A DNA stretch of 64,000 nucleotides from Taishania sp037189645 (GTDB taxonomy: Bacteria; Bacteroidota; Bacteroidia; Flavobacteriales_D; Crocinitomicaceae): the NCBI GenBank assembly GCA_037189645.1, contig JBBCIY010000003.1, positions 62,001-126,000 of the forward strand, given 5' to 3'. The notes below the pieces were generated by a model. It worked only from the letters and a program-made list of their open reading frames with translations. It ran no database searches and was not told where the DNA came from. This document shows, piece after piece, positions 8,106-16,648 of this stretch. Positions within the stretch are counted from its first letter, which is position 1. Each line of letters begins with the position of its first letter. The position numbers and the translations under genes are program-made.

Positions 8106-10064
8106 TTAATTGCTGTTGTCCATTTTTTTCCACAATTTGAGCAGAATGGACAGGTCTTTCTGAACGGAATAGTCCCTCGCGTAGATCAGGTTTAATTTAT
8201 CTGCGTGCTGCTCAGCGTAATCCGTTCCCGCTGAAACAGGATGCAGGATACCTGCTTTTAATTTCGGAAGGTTGGTTTGCGATGCAGATACGACATACCC
8301 GACACATGTTTTTTTACCGACCAGCAAATGCAATAGATTTTTGACATACTGCTTTTTGTTTTTGAAGAACCATACGGAAAAAGGCAGCGACAGGATCCCC
8401 AGCAGTGCAACGACGAAGTCAAATGTCCGTTTGTTGCGGATGTTTTGAGGTTTGGAGATCGAATTGATGTTGATCAGGTACAGATCCCCGGCAGTGTCGA
8501 TGGAGTTGCTTCCGATCAGGTACAGGCTGTCCGGCTGGGCGATCTTGAAATCGACCTTTACGGAATCAATCTTTGACATCCAGTCAATGATCGTATGGGC
8601 TTTGGTATCCTTTGCGCAGAAAATGATCTCATTGATGCGGTGAATATGCGTTATCTGGTCCAGTTGCCCGACCGTACCGATATTCCAGTCTTCTTTTTCG
8701 TCATTTGCCGAGACGAATTCCACGCTTTCAATATTTGATACGGATTGTTTCAGGATCTCATTGACCCGCTCAACTTCCTCTCTGGATCCGACAATGGCAA
8801 AGCGTTTGGCCTTATCCTGGAAGATCCGGAATGATTTCCCGAACGCGAAATGCAGGAATATCCTGGAGATTAAATAGTAAACCAGCACCAGAATCGCTCC
8901 GCAGAGGATGAACAGCCTTGAAAACTGGTATGCTTTGGGAAGGAGCGCGTAAATGGCCAGTATGAAAACAGTGCCCCAGAGAATACCCTTGAGAATGGAG
9001 CCGACTTTCATCGGTTTATTGTACCCGTTGTTGTAAAAAATCGCTGCCAGCCAGGAAAATGTATAGAAGGGCAGCGCGATTTTCAGGACGGTTTCGGGAA
9101 ATTCGATGTGCTTCATCTCCCAGCGATGTGTCAGCGCATAAAGCCCTCCGAGGATAAGCATAAAGTCGGAAACGGGAAGAATGATCCGCCTGATAAAGCG
9201 TGAAAAGACCGCCATTCCGGCACGCAGGTATATGGCGAAATTAATGAGGAAAGAGAAGAGCCTGGCATTTTTCTGGGAGAAGTGTTTCTCTGCGAAAATG
9301 ACCATTGCCCGGTAAAAAACAAATACGTAGTTGACGGAGCTTTTTTTGGTGCTTTCTCCTTTGTAATGAATGATCCGTGTTTCAGGAAAATAGTAATTTT
9401 TATATCCTCCCTTGATGATGCGGTAAGACAGGTCAATGTCCTCTCCATACATGAAGAAGGCTTCATCCAGGTACCCGACTTTCTTTAATGCTTCATTGCG
9501 CATCAGCATGAACGCTCCGCTCAGGATTTCAATCTCATTGGTCTCGAACTCACTCAGGTGGCCCAGGTGGTATTGCCCGAACCGTTTTGATTTCGGGAAC
9601 AGCTTGGAGAGCCCGAAGATCTTGTAAAATGCGACCAGGGGAGTGGGCAGGCCCCGCTTGGATTCGGGCAGGAACTTTCCTTTTCCGTCCAGCATCCTCA
9701 CTCCGAGTCCGCCTGCGTCAGGGTGGTCGTCCATGAACCGGATCACCTTTTCGAATGTATCTTCTTCTACAACCGTGTCAGGATTGAGCAGCAGGACATA
9801 TTCTCCCCGGGAAACGGCGATCGCCTGGTTGTTGGCTTTTGAAAAGCCCTTGTTGTCTTTGTTGGCGATCAGGTGGTATTCTGGAAACTTTGCCCGGACC
9901 ATTTCCACCGAATTGTCAATGGAATTATTATCCACCACAAACACCTCTCCCGGAACATTTTGCAACGCTTTTTTTACGGAGTTGAGACATTGTTCCAGGA
10001 AGTATTCAACGTTGTAGTTGACAATGATGATACTGATTTTGTATGGATAAGACGCTGAAGACAT
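8106..10064 (-). CDS. GT2 glycosyltransferase fused to a polyprenyl-P sugar transferase-like membrane domain
   Basis: 652 residues. Residues 8-290 are a GT-A family 2 domain of the rhamnosyltransferase type: SIIIVNYN at the start, VVDNNSID, the DXD-equivalent LLLNPDTVV (D96), and the FFMYGEDIDLSYR acceptor loop. About four hydrophobic segments follow (about 300-415). Then comes a soluble Rossmann-like region (RFAIVGSREEVERV...) resembling the CoA_binding_3 part of polyisoprenyl-phosphate hexose-1-phosphate transferases, and another hydrophobic stretch. The catalytic bacterial sugar transferase domain of those enzymes is absent. Likely a membrane-bound enzyme of cell-surface glycan synthesis; donor and acceptor are unknown. 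Confidence 0.85.
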   Translation of the reverse strand: MSSASYPYKISIIIVNYNVEYFLEQCLNSVKKALQNVPGEVFVVDNNSIDNSVEMVRAKFPEYHLIANKDNKGFSKANNQAIAVSRGEYVLLLNPDTVVEEDTFEKVIRFMDDHPDAGGLGVRMLDGKGKFLPESKRGLPTPLVAFYKIFGLSKLFPKSKRFGQYHLGHLSEFETNEIEILSGAFMLMRNEALKKVGYLDEAFFMYGEDIDLSYRIIKGGYKNYYFPETRIIHYKGESTKKSSVNYVFVFYRAMVIFAEKHFSQKNARLFSFLINFAIYLRAGMAVFSRFIRRIILPVSDFMLILGGLYALTHRWEMKHIEFPETVLKIALPFYTFSWLAAIFYNNGYNKPMKVGSILKGILWGTVFILAIYALLPKAYQFSRLFILCGAILVLVYYLISRIFLHFAFGKSFRIFQDKAKRFAIVGSREEVERVNEILKQSVSNIESVEFVSANDEKEDWNIGTVGQLDQITHIHRINEIIFCAKDTKAHTIIDWMSKIDSVKVDFKIAQPDSLYLIGSNSIDTAGDLYLININSISKPQNIRNKRTFDFVVALLGILSLPFSVWFFKNKKQYVKNLLHLLVGKKTCVGYVVSASQTNLPKLKAGILHPVSAGTDYAEQHADKLNLIYARDYSVQKDLSILLKLWKKMDNSN

Positions 10065-10105
10065 ATATTCGGTAAGGTACGAACGCAGATATTAGGAATA
10101 TATTT

Positions 10106-10486
10106 TTACCCGGCTACGGCAATGCAGGAGATTTCAACATTCACGTCACTTGGCAGCTTGGCTACCTGCACGCACTCTCTTGCCGGAGGGATGTTTTTAA
10201 AATAGTCTCCGTAAACGGCATTCATTGCTGAAAAATCCGCCATGTCTTTCAGGAATACCTGGCATTTCACCACATGATCCAGTGTCAATCCTGCTTCTTT
10301 CAGGATCGCCGTGATATTGTCCAGCACCTGACGTGTGGCAATCTCTATCGTGTCCATATTCAATTCCCTGGTATAGGGATTAACAGGGATCTGGCCGCTT
10401 ACAAAAACAAGGTTTCCTGCTTTTACTGCCTGGCTGTACGGAGCGATCGGTTGCGGAGCTCCCTCGATATGGATTGCTTTTTTCAT
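10106..10486 (-). CDS. ridA: RidA family reactive imine/enamine deaminase
   Basis: 126 residues from the ATG at 10486 (MKKAIHIEGAPQPIAPYSQA), the full length of this family. RidA hydrolyses reactive enamine/imine intermediates such as 2-aminoacrylate from PLP enzymes. Family signatures include PIAPYSQAV, VFVSGQIP and the PPARECVQVAKLP segment carrying the catalytic arginine. The frame is open further upstream to 10540, but that extension overlaps the divergent promoter region and adds 18 unconserved residues, so the internal start is preferred. Confidence 0.93.
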   Translation of the reverse strand: MKKAIHIEGAPQPIAPYSQAVKAGNLVFVSGQIPVNPYTRELNMDTIEIATRQVLDNITAILKEAGLTLDHVVKCQVFLKDMADFSAMNAVYGDYFKNIPPARECVQVAKLPSDVNVEISCIAVAG

Positions 10487-10516
10487 TTCTTTTATCTTTA
10501 ATGTAAATGCTTTCTC

Positions 10517-10524
10517 TAACTTTG
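10517..10524 (+). promoter_or_regulatory. -7 box for the pabA/trpG-type gene
   Basis: TAACTTTG on the plus strand fits TAnnTTTG exactly and lies 29 nt before the GTG start. No clear -33 TTG is seen. Confidence 0.55.
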
Positions 10525-10553
10525 TTGCAAGTTTACGCATTTAACTTTAGAAT

Positions 10554-11114
10554 GTGAAAGTCCTGATAGTAGATAATTACGATTCTTTTACGTACAACCT
10601 GTATCATTACGTAGGTAAGTGCGGGGCGGATGCTGTTGTCAGGCGCAATGATGAGCTGATGCTGGACGAGGTCCGTGAGTATGATCAGATCATTCTTTCA
10701 CCAGGGCCGGGCCTGCCTTCGGAAGCGCACCTGATGTTTGAGATCATCCGGGAATACGAAGCAATAAAACCGATCCTGGGCGTTTGTCTGGGGATGCAGG
10801 GGATTGCTGAATATTATGGAGGAAAGCTCCGGAATCAGGATCACGTAAAGCACGGAGTCCAGGTGGATGTAGAGATCGATACAGGTTCCCGGCTGTACAA
10901 AGGTCTGTCTTCCCCGGTAAAGGTTGGGTTGTATCATAGCTGGTGTGTAGACCGGGATTCCGTCCCGGATGTACTGAAAGTGACGGGAGTTTCGTCCGCA
11001 AACACCATCATGTCTTTTGAGCACCGGGAATTGCCCGTTTATGGCATACAATTCCACCCGGAATCCGTTATGACAGAACACGGACTGACAATCATCCGCA
11101 ATTTCCTGGATTAA
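10554..11114 (+). CDS. glutamine amidotransferase, aminodeoxychorismate/anthranilate synthase component II
   Basis: 186 residues, class I glutamine amidotransferase. Catalytic triad C78 (GVCLGMQ), H168 and E170 (FHPES); the start MKVLIVDNYDSFTYNL is typical of TrpG/PabA. It releases ammonia from glutamine for a chorismate-using partner. No trp operon genes or component I are adjacent, so a PabA (folate) role, or a dual role, is as likely as tryptophan synthesis. The start codon is GTG; the ATG two bases upstream is out of frame. Confidence 0.9.
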   Translation: MKVLIVDNYDSFTYNLYHYVGKCGADAVVRRNDELMLDEVREYDQIILSPGPGLPSEAHLMFEIIREYEAIKPILGVCLGMQGIAEYYGGKLRNQDHVKHGVQVDVEIDTGSRLYKGLSSPVKVGLYHSWCVDRDSVPDVLKVTGVSSANTIMSFEHRELPVYGIQFHPESVMTEHGLTIIRNFLD

Positions 11115-11145
11115 CCACCGTGGAGTTGGGGAATACGGAATGTTG

Positions 11146-11343
11146 TTATGATTTTCTTTTCGTATAATAGGCCCAGGCGATCCCCATCGCGATAAAGCCG
11201 ACTCCCATTCCGATGGCAGCCCCGACGGGGACGGAGTTGTAGATCATCCCTATCCCGGCACCGACAAACATACATCCGACAAAAAACATCCCGCCAATTG
11301 TTGTACCTGTCCTAGCATTATTTTTATCCTTGTTAGCTTCCAT
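11146..11343 (-). CDS. small two-helix membrane protein, hypothetical
   Basis: 65 residues. A charged, Asn/Lys-rich N-terminus (about 12 residues) is followed by two Gly/Met/Val-rich hydrophobic segments (about 16-34 and 39-60) and a basic end (YYTKRKS), predicting an inner-membrane hairpin with the tail in the cytoplasm. No family is recognised. Expression is supported by a well-formed promoter at 11366-11396. It is convergent with the preceding amidotransferase gene. Confidence 0.75.
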   Translation of the reverse strand: MEANKDKNNARTGTTIGGMFFVGCMFVGAGIGMIYNSVPVGAAIGMGVGFIAMGIAWAYYTKRKS

Positions 11344-11365
11344 TTTTTATCAGATTACTTCATTA

Positions 11366-11396
11366 CAAAAATAAAAAAAATATTGAAGGCAATCAA
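11366..11396 (-). promoter_or_regulatory. promoter of the small membrane protein gene
   Basis: TATTTTTG (minus strand, 11366-11373) with TTG at 11394-11396 after 20 nt. It is 23 nt from the ATG and back to back with the miaE promoter. Confidence 0.65.
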
Positions 11397-11408
11397 TGAT
11401 TGTTATCC

Positions 11409-11438
11409 TTGTCTGCTACGTTTTATAATGTATCTTTG
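11409..11438 (+). promoter_or_regulatory. promoter of the miaE run
   Basis: TTG (11409-11411), a 19-nt spacer, then TATCTTTG (11431-11438), an exact TAnnTTTG. It is 24 nt before the miaE ATG. Confidence 0.75.
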
Positions 11439-11462
11439 TCCTGGTAAACCAAAAATAAGAGT

Positions 11463-12053
11463 ATGCTAGGTCTGAAAATGCCGACGGATCCGCGTTGGGT
11501 GAACATCGCAGAAAAGAATATTGAAGAAATCCTGATCGATCACGCATTTTGTGAACAAAAGGCGGCAAGTAACGCCATCTCAATGATCGTGCAGTATCCC
11601 CAGTATACGGACCTGGTACAGGAGATGACCGCGATCTGCCAGGAAGAGATGGAACATTTCGATATGGTACACCAGGAATTGTTGAAAAGAGGGATGAAGC
11701 TGGGATTCGAGCGAAAGGATCCTTATGTAAATGACCTGGCGAAATACCTGAAACAACATAAAAATGACGGCTCAAGAGAGCTCCATTTTGTCAACCAGAT
11801 GCTTTTTGCGGCGATGATCGAAGCCCGGAGCTGTGAACGCTTTAAGATTTTGAGTGAGCAGCTTCAGGACGAGGAGCTGCGTGTGTTTTACCGGGAATTG
11901 ATGGAAAGCGAAGCACGTCATTACACTACGTTTATCGGCTTTGCCCGTAAATACGGAGGAAAGGTGGATGTGGATGCCCGCTGGAAGGATTTCCTGGAGT
12001 ACGAAGCGTCGTTAATGGAAAAATACGGGAACTCGGAAACCATTCACGGGTAA
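11463..12053 (+). CDS. miaE: tRNA-(ms2io6A)-hydroxylase, MiaE
   Basis: 196 residues, a ferritin-like non-haem diiron monooxygenase that hydroxylates the isopentenyl group of the modified A37 in tRNAs reading U-initial codons. The four-helix pattern of carboxylate/His ligands is visible: DHAFCEQKA, EEMEHFDMVH, EARSCERF and ESEARHYTTF. The opening LGLKMPTDPRWV is characteristic of bacterial MiaE. It is the first gene of a three-gene plus-strand run with the exonuclease (24 nt gap) and the FAH-family protein. Confidence 0.93.
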   Translation: MLGLKMPTDPRWVNIAEKNIEEILIDHAFCEQKAASNAISMIVQYPQYTDLVQEMTAICQEEMEHFDMVHQELLKRGMKLGFERKDPYVNDLAKYLKQHKNDGSRELHFVNQMLFAAMIEARSCERFKILSEQLQDEELRVFYRELMESEARHYTTFIGFARKYGGKVDVDARWKDFLEYEASLMEKYGNSETIHG

Positions 12054-12077
12054 TATCCCTTTATAATTTGAAGCAAT

Positions 12078-12935
12078 ATGAAATTACAACTGAAACGTCC
12101 GCTTGCTGTTTTCGACCTGGAGGCAACAGGCCTGGATGTGACCAATGACAGAATTGTTGAAATCGCGATACTGCGGGTGGATGTCGACGGATCTACCCAT
12201 GAATACACCAGGAGGGTAAATCCGCAGGTTCCTATACCGGAAGAGGTTTCTCTCATTCATGGGATTTATGACAAAGATGTGGAGAACGAAAAGACGTTTC
12301 CCGAGCTTGCTTCTGAGATAGAAGCCTTTTTGGGAGATGCCGACCTGGCGGGATACAATTCCAATAAGTTCGATATCCCATTGCTGGCAGAGGAATTCCT
12401 GCGTGCAGGGAGCACATTTGACATTTCCGCCCGGAAACTGGTGGATGTCCAGAACATATTTCACAAAATGGAGCAGCGGACACTTGTTGCCGCCTATGCG
12501 TTCTACTGCCAGAAAGAATTAACCAATGCGCACCAGGCAATGGCCGATGTGGTCGCGACATGGGAGGTGCTCCAGGCACAGCTGGAAAAATATGACAATA
12601 TCGAGGGGAATGTTGAGTTCTTAGCCGATTTTACCAGATCGGGCAATTTCGACCTGCTTGATTTCGCAGGAAGGATTGCTGTCAATGAAAAAGGCGAGGC
12701 GGTCTATAACTTCGGAAAGCACAAAGGAAAGACCATCCGTGAAGTCAGCCAGGTGGAGCCGGGATATTACGGCTGGATGCTGGATGCGAATTTCCCGCTT
12801 TACACCAAGCAGGTCCTGAAAAAAGAAATGGAAAAGATAAGGCAGGAACAGGTTCAGCAGCGGCAGGAGAACAAAAAGGAAGACGAAGCTGATTTGCAGG
12901 CGAAGCTGGAGGCATTGAAAAATAAATTCAAATAA
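12078..12935 (+). CDS. DEDDh 3'-5' exonuclease with ExoX-like C-terminal domain
   Basis: 285 residues. The N-terminal about 170 residues form a DnaQ-like exonuclease domain: Exo I D13/E15 (FDLEATGLD), Exo II around GYNSNKFDIPLL, and Exo III with H and D in NAHQAMADV. A linker precedes a compact motif YNFGKHKGKTIREV...PGYYGWML (about 215-245), as in the ExoX-like C-terminal domain. The end is a charged Gln/Glu/Lys-rich helix. Probably trims single-stranded 3' ends in repair or replication; it is not the Pol III epsilon subunit by architecture. Probably co-transcribed with miaE. Confidence 0.88.
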   Translation: MKLQLKRPLAVFDLEATGLDVTNDRIVEIAILRVDVDGSTHEYTRRVNPQVPIPEEVSLIHGIYDKDVENEKTFPELASEIEAFLGDADLAGYNSNKFDIPLLAEEFLRAGSTFDISARKLVDVQNIFHKMEQRTLVAAYAFYCQKELTNAHQAMADVVATWEVLQAQLEKYDNIEGNVEFLADFTRSGNFDLLDFAGRIAVNEKGEAVYNFGKHKGKTIREVSQVEPGYYGWMLDANFPLYTKQVLKKEMEKIRQEQVQQRQENKKEDEADLQAKLEALKNKFK

Positions 12936-12941
12936 CACCGG

Positions 12942-13553
12942 ATGAAAATTATTTGTATTGGCAGGAATTATGCAGATCATGCGAAAGAGCTGAACAATGA
13001 GCTGCCGGAGGAACCGCTGTTTTTTCTAAAGCCCGATACGGCGTTACTGAAAGACAATGAACCTTTTTATTACCCGGATTTCACGAAGGACCTGCATTAT
13101 GAGTGTGAGGTAGTCGTGAAGATCTGTAAAGTGGGGAAGAACATCCAGCAGAAATTTGCACATAAGTATTACGAACAGGTTTCTTTGGGAATCGACTTTA
13201 CCGCTCGGGATTTGCAGTCGAAGTGCAAAGAAAAGGGGCTTCCCTGGGAAATCGCCAAGGCATTTGAGCACAGCGCGCCTCTTTCAAATACATTTATCGA
13301 TAAAAGCACGCTTGAAATCGGGAACATTGATTTTCACCTGGATGTCAACGGGAAAACAGTTCAAAAGGGAAACACCGGTAACTGGATTTTTCACATCGAT
13401 GCCATCATCGCTTATGTTTCTCGGTTCATGACACTGAAAACGGGAGATCTGATCTTTACCGGAACCCCGGAAGGAGTGGGGGGGACCCATATCGGAGATC
13501 GCCTGGAAGGATACATCGGCACACAGAAAATGTTCGATTTTGAAATTAAGTAA
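12942..13553 (+). CDS. fumarylacetoacetate hydrolase (FAH) family protein
   Basis: 203 residues, a short FAH-fold protein similar in size to FAHD1-type acylpyruvases/oxaloacetate decarboxylases. Metal ligands are visible as E54 and E56 (YECEVVVKI) and D85 (GIDFTARDLQ), with the conserved GTPEGVG loop near the C-terminus. It cleaves or decarboxylates small 2-oxo acids; the substrate cannot be assigned from sequence. It starts 6 nt after the exonuclease stop, so it is the last gene of the miaE run. Confidence 0.9.
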   Translation: MKIICIGRNYADHAKELNNELPEEPLFFLKPDTALLKDNEPFYYPDFTKDLHYECEVVVKICKVGKNIQQKFAHKYYEQVSLGIDFTARDLQSKCKEKGLPWEIAKAFEHSAPLSNTFIDKSTLEIGNIDFHLDVNGKTVQKGNTGNWIFHIDAIIAYVSRFMTLKTGDLIFTGTPEGVGGTHIGDRLEGYIGTQKMFDFEIK

Positions 13554-13665
13554 GCCTTTTTCCGGCTTTCGTTCATTCGGTCCCGGTTCGAGTTTCACCT
13601 GTTCCTTTTCGCTATAAAAACAAGTGAAGGATGGTCATTCACAGCATATTTCCTGTGAATATTCC

Positions 13666-13694
13666 TTGCTGTTTTAACATTTTTTTTAGCTTTG
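13666..13694 (+). promoter_or_regulatory. promoter of the PorV-like/HhH-barrel run
   Basis: TTG (13666-13668), an 18-nt spacer, then TAGCTTTG (13687-13694), an exact TAnnTTTG. It is 26 nt before the ATG at 13721. Confidence 0.7.
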
Positions 13695-13720
13695 TTATCA
13701 CATGATCTAATGTGCGCTGC

Positions 13721-14545
13721 ATGAAACATATATTCTTACTGGCAGGAATTTGCTGTTCCTGTTGCGCTTATGCACAAGGCTGGCTTCCTATTGGTGCGCG
13801 TTCAAATTCATTGGCGAATGCATCAGTTACCATTGCTGATGTATGGGCATATCATCACAATCCGGGAGCACTGGGAGAGCTGAAACAGGCCACTGTCGGG
13901 GTGAGTTATGAGAACCGGTTTTTGCTGAAAGAATTTCAGAGCCAGGGAATCGCTTACGCACAGCCATTAAAATTTGGAGTTCTTTCTGTGGGAGCTCAGT
14001 TCTATGGGTATAAGCAGTTTCGTACGCAGCGGGTGGGCGCAGGATACAGCCTGAAACTGGCGGAACGGTTCTTTGCGGGGGTCCAGTTAAATTACCAGGG
14101 TCTTCAGCTGAATGAAAATTACGGTAACCGGCACAGTGTCACAGCCGAAGCTGGTTTGCAGGCACTCCTGACGGATCAATGGCGGCTGGGATTCAGCGTT
14201 ACGAATATCGGCCGGGCAAAATTGAATGATTTCCAGGACGAACGGTTCTCAACTAATTTCCGGCTGGGAATGAGCTACCTGCTTTCGGACAAAGTACTTT
14301 TTCTGCTGGAAGGGTCCAAAACAGTGATCAACAAAGCCAGGATCAAAGCAGCGGTTGAATACCAGGCCGTGAAGAATTTTTACGTGAGGGCTGGTTTTTC
14401 AAGTGCCCCGGTTGAATTTTCCTTTGGGCTGGGGTATAAGTGGAAAGTAATTTCCCTTGACGCAGGTTCTTCCTATCACCAGATACTGGGATGGTCACCT
14501 CATTTTTCTTTAACCTATACCGCAAATAAGAAAGAGGAACAATGA
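13721..14545 (+). CDS. PorV/PorQ-like outer-membrane beta-barrel protein
   Basis: 274 residues from ATG 13721; a GTG nine bases upstream is also open. Signal peptide with AYAQ cleavage at about residue 19. Then repeated amphipathic strands ending in aromatic residues and the opening GARSNSLANASVTIADVWAYHHNPGAL, typical of FadL-fold PorV/PorQ family proteins of Bacteroidota. Some members act in T9SS substrate modification; this one cannot be assigned a specific role. The next gene overlaps its stop by four bases (ATGA), so the two are translationally coupled. Confidence 0.8.
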   Translation: MKHIFLLAGICCSCCAYAQGWLPIGARSNSLANASVTIADVWAYHHNPGALGELKQATVGVSYENRFLLKEFQSQGIAYAQPLKFGVLSVGAQFYGYKQFRTQRVGAGYSLKLAERFFAGVQLNYQGLQLNENYGNRHSVTAEAGLQALLTDQWRLGFSVTNIGRAKLNDFQDERFSTNFRLGMSYLLSDKVLFLLEGSKTVINKARIKAAVEYQAVKNFYVRAGFSSAPVEFSFGLGYKWKVISLDAGSSYHQILGWSPHFSLTYTANKKEEQ

Positions 14546-16638
14546 TCCGGTTGCTTCTCATAGCGGTTTTTACAGGTTGTTTCTTGTTCGGCTTCGGACA
14601 GGACCGGAACGCCATTGTACAACAGCGGATAGAATTCATTTCAGAGCAGCTGGAATCGGAAGAGATTGACCTGACAGATGTGATCGAAGTCTTGTATTAC
14701 AGGCTGGAATCACCTCTGAATCTCAACAGTGCCACGAAAGAAAACCTGCGGGAGCTGAACCTGCTGACAGAGATCCAGATCAATGACCTGCTGCTTCACC
14801 GGGAGCGTTTTGGGAAGCTGATCTCCATTTATGAACTCCAGAGTTTAAGGTACTGGGACATGGAAACCATTTTCCTGGTGCTGCCGTTTATTCGTGTGGA
14901 TGACCGGCTGGAACAGCTGCATGTTTCGTTCAAAGAAGCGGTCAAACGGGGAAATTTTGAATGGTATGCCCGGTACCAGCGGATTTTGGAAGAAAAACGG
15001 GGATATACGGCGGAAAATGATTCGGTTCTGGCAAACAGCAATTCTTATTATCACGGGAATCCCGACCGCTATTACACCCGCTTCCGCTATTCGTACAGGA
15101 CGAATCTCAGTGTGGGGTTTACCGCGGAAAAAGACCCTGGGGAACAGTTTTTTAAAGGAGCTCAGAAAAACGGATTTGATTTTTATTCGGCACATGCTTT
15201 TTACAAAGGAGGAAAATATCTGAAAGCGGTGGCGATCGGAGATTACCAGGTACAGATCGGCCAGGGGCTGAATTTATGGTCGGGGTACGCATTCGGAAAG
15301 ACAGCGGATGCGGTGAATGTGAAAAAGAATGCCAACACGTTGAAACCCTACACATCTGTCGATGAGGTCCGTTTCCTGAGGGGAGCGGCTGTTGACCTGG
15401 GATACCGGAACTTTGAATTGCTGTTGTTCGGATCGGTCAAGAAAGTTGACGGAGCTGTTCAGTACGCAGATTCCCTGATTCCGGATGACCTGGATTACGA
15501 GGTGGGAAATGAATATGTTTCAAGCATTAGCCTGACAGGATTCCACCGTACAAATTCGGAAATTGCGCGGAAAGGCTCACTGACCGAAACCATTTTTGGA
15601 GGAAACCTGCGCTATGAAAAGCGGAACCTTCACATAGGGGTTGCCGGGGTCAGCTGGGGATACAACAAAGATTTCAATAAGCCAGTCCTGCCTTACAATC
15701 AATTCGATTTCAGAGGGCGTAATACAGCATCCTTTTCAGCCGATTACAGTTATGTGGTACGCAATTTCCATTTTTTCGGAGAGGCGAGCTTCGTAACGCA
15801 TTCAAAAAGCTGGGCAAACATTCACGGGGTTTTATTCGCACTGGATTCCCGGGCGACGATGGCATTGGTGTACCGGAACTACCAGCGCGGCTATGAAACA
15901 TTTTATAATGCCGCTTTCGCTGAATCGGGGAGGATGGCCAATAACGAACGGGGAATCTATGCCGGTTTGAATGTAAATATTTCCCGCTCATGGAGTCTGA
16001 ATACCTATTTTGACCTGTTTGAATTTCCATGGCTGAAATATCAGGTGGACAGGCCGAGTCACGGGCATGAGCTGCTGATTCAGCCCACCTACCGCCCATC
16101 CCGGAACCTGGAAATTTACGCGCGGTTCCGGCAGCAGCTCCGCCAGAAGAACAGCCGTATTTCAGATGGTACGGTCACGGAGATCGAAGACATTTACCAG
16201 CGCAATTACCGCATTAACCTGGCTTATAAGATTTCTGATGACTTTACGATCAAAAGCAGGGTGGAATACGTAACCGTTCATCGTCCGAGCAGCCCGGCGG
16301 AAGACGGGATCTTATTTACGCAGGACATCCTCTACAAACCCAAAAAGCTTCCTTTCGACCTTACATTGCGGTATGCGCTATTCGACACTGACAGCTATGA
16401 TTCGAGGATGTATACATTTGAAGCGAATGCGCTGTATGTATTCTCTATTCCCGCCTATTACTACCAGGGAAGCAGGGCGTATGCCTTACTGCGCCTGACC
16501 TTGTTGAAACGGGTCGATCTGTGGGTGCGGTATGGTGTTTTCCTGTACAACAATGTCAAAACACTTGGTTCCGGTCCTGAGATGATCAATAACAATCAAA
16601 AAACAGACTTGACTGTTCAGTTGAGAGTAAAACTCTAA
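14542..16638 (+). CDS. helix-hairpin-helix (ComEA-like) protein with outer-membrane barrel
   Basis: 698 residues. Signal peptide at about 1-19 (GFGQ). A helical segment, then a ComEA-like tandem HhH region at about 57-118 (LNLNSATKENLRELN..., FGKLISIYELQSL). The rest (about 125-698) is rich in alternating aromatic/polar strands (YARYQRILEEKRGY, RFRYSYRTNLSVGF) and ends in a beta-signal-like VQLRVKL, consistent with a large outer-membrane barrel. HhH domains usually contact DNA, so a periplasmic DNA-binding plug is possible but unproven. Relatives with this layout occur in Bacteroidota without known function. Coupled by ATGA to the PorV-like gene. Confidence 0.8.
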   Translation: MIRLLLIAVFTGCFLFGFGQDRNAIVQQRIEFISEQLESEEIDLTDVIEVLYYRLESPLNLNSATKENLRELNLLTEIQINDLLLHRERFGKLISIYELQSLRYWDMETIFLVLPFIRVDDRLEQLHVSFKEAVKRGNFEWYARYQRILEEKRGYTAENDSVLANSNSYYHGNPDRYYTRFRYSYRTNLSVGFTAEKDPGEQFFKGAQKNGFDFYSAHAFYKGGKYLKAVAIGDYQVQIGQGLNLWSGYAFGKTADAVNVKKNANTLKPYTSVDEVRFLRGAAVDLGYRNFELLLFGSVKKVDGAVQYADSLIPDDLDYEVGNEYVSSISLTGFHRTNSEIARKGSLTETIFGGNLRYEKRNLHIGVAGVSWGYNKDFNKPVLPYNQFDFRGRNTASFSADYSYVVRNFHFFGEASFVTHSKSWANIHGVLFALDSRATMALVYRNYQRGYETFYNAAFAESGRMANNERGIYAGLNVNISRSWSLNTYFDLFEFPWLKYQVDRPSHGHELLIQPTYRPSRNLEIYARFRQQLRQKNSRISDGTVTEIEDIYQRNYRINLAYKISDDFTIKSRVEYVTVHRPSSPAEDGILFTQDILYKPKKLPFDLTLRYALFDTDSYDSRMYTFEANALYVFSIPAYYYQGSRAYALLRLTLLKRVDLWVRYGVFLYNNVKTLGSGPEMINNNQKTDLTVQLRVKL

Positions 16639-16648
16639 ACGTATAAAA

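Noticed and set aside
13554..13575. Possible hairpin AAGCC...GGCTT after the FAH-family gene
   Set aside because: Only a 5-bp stem with a T-rich loop and no proper T tract; not strong enough to call a terminator.
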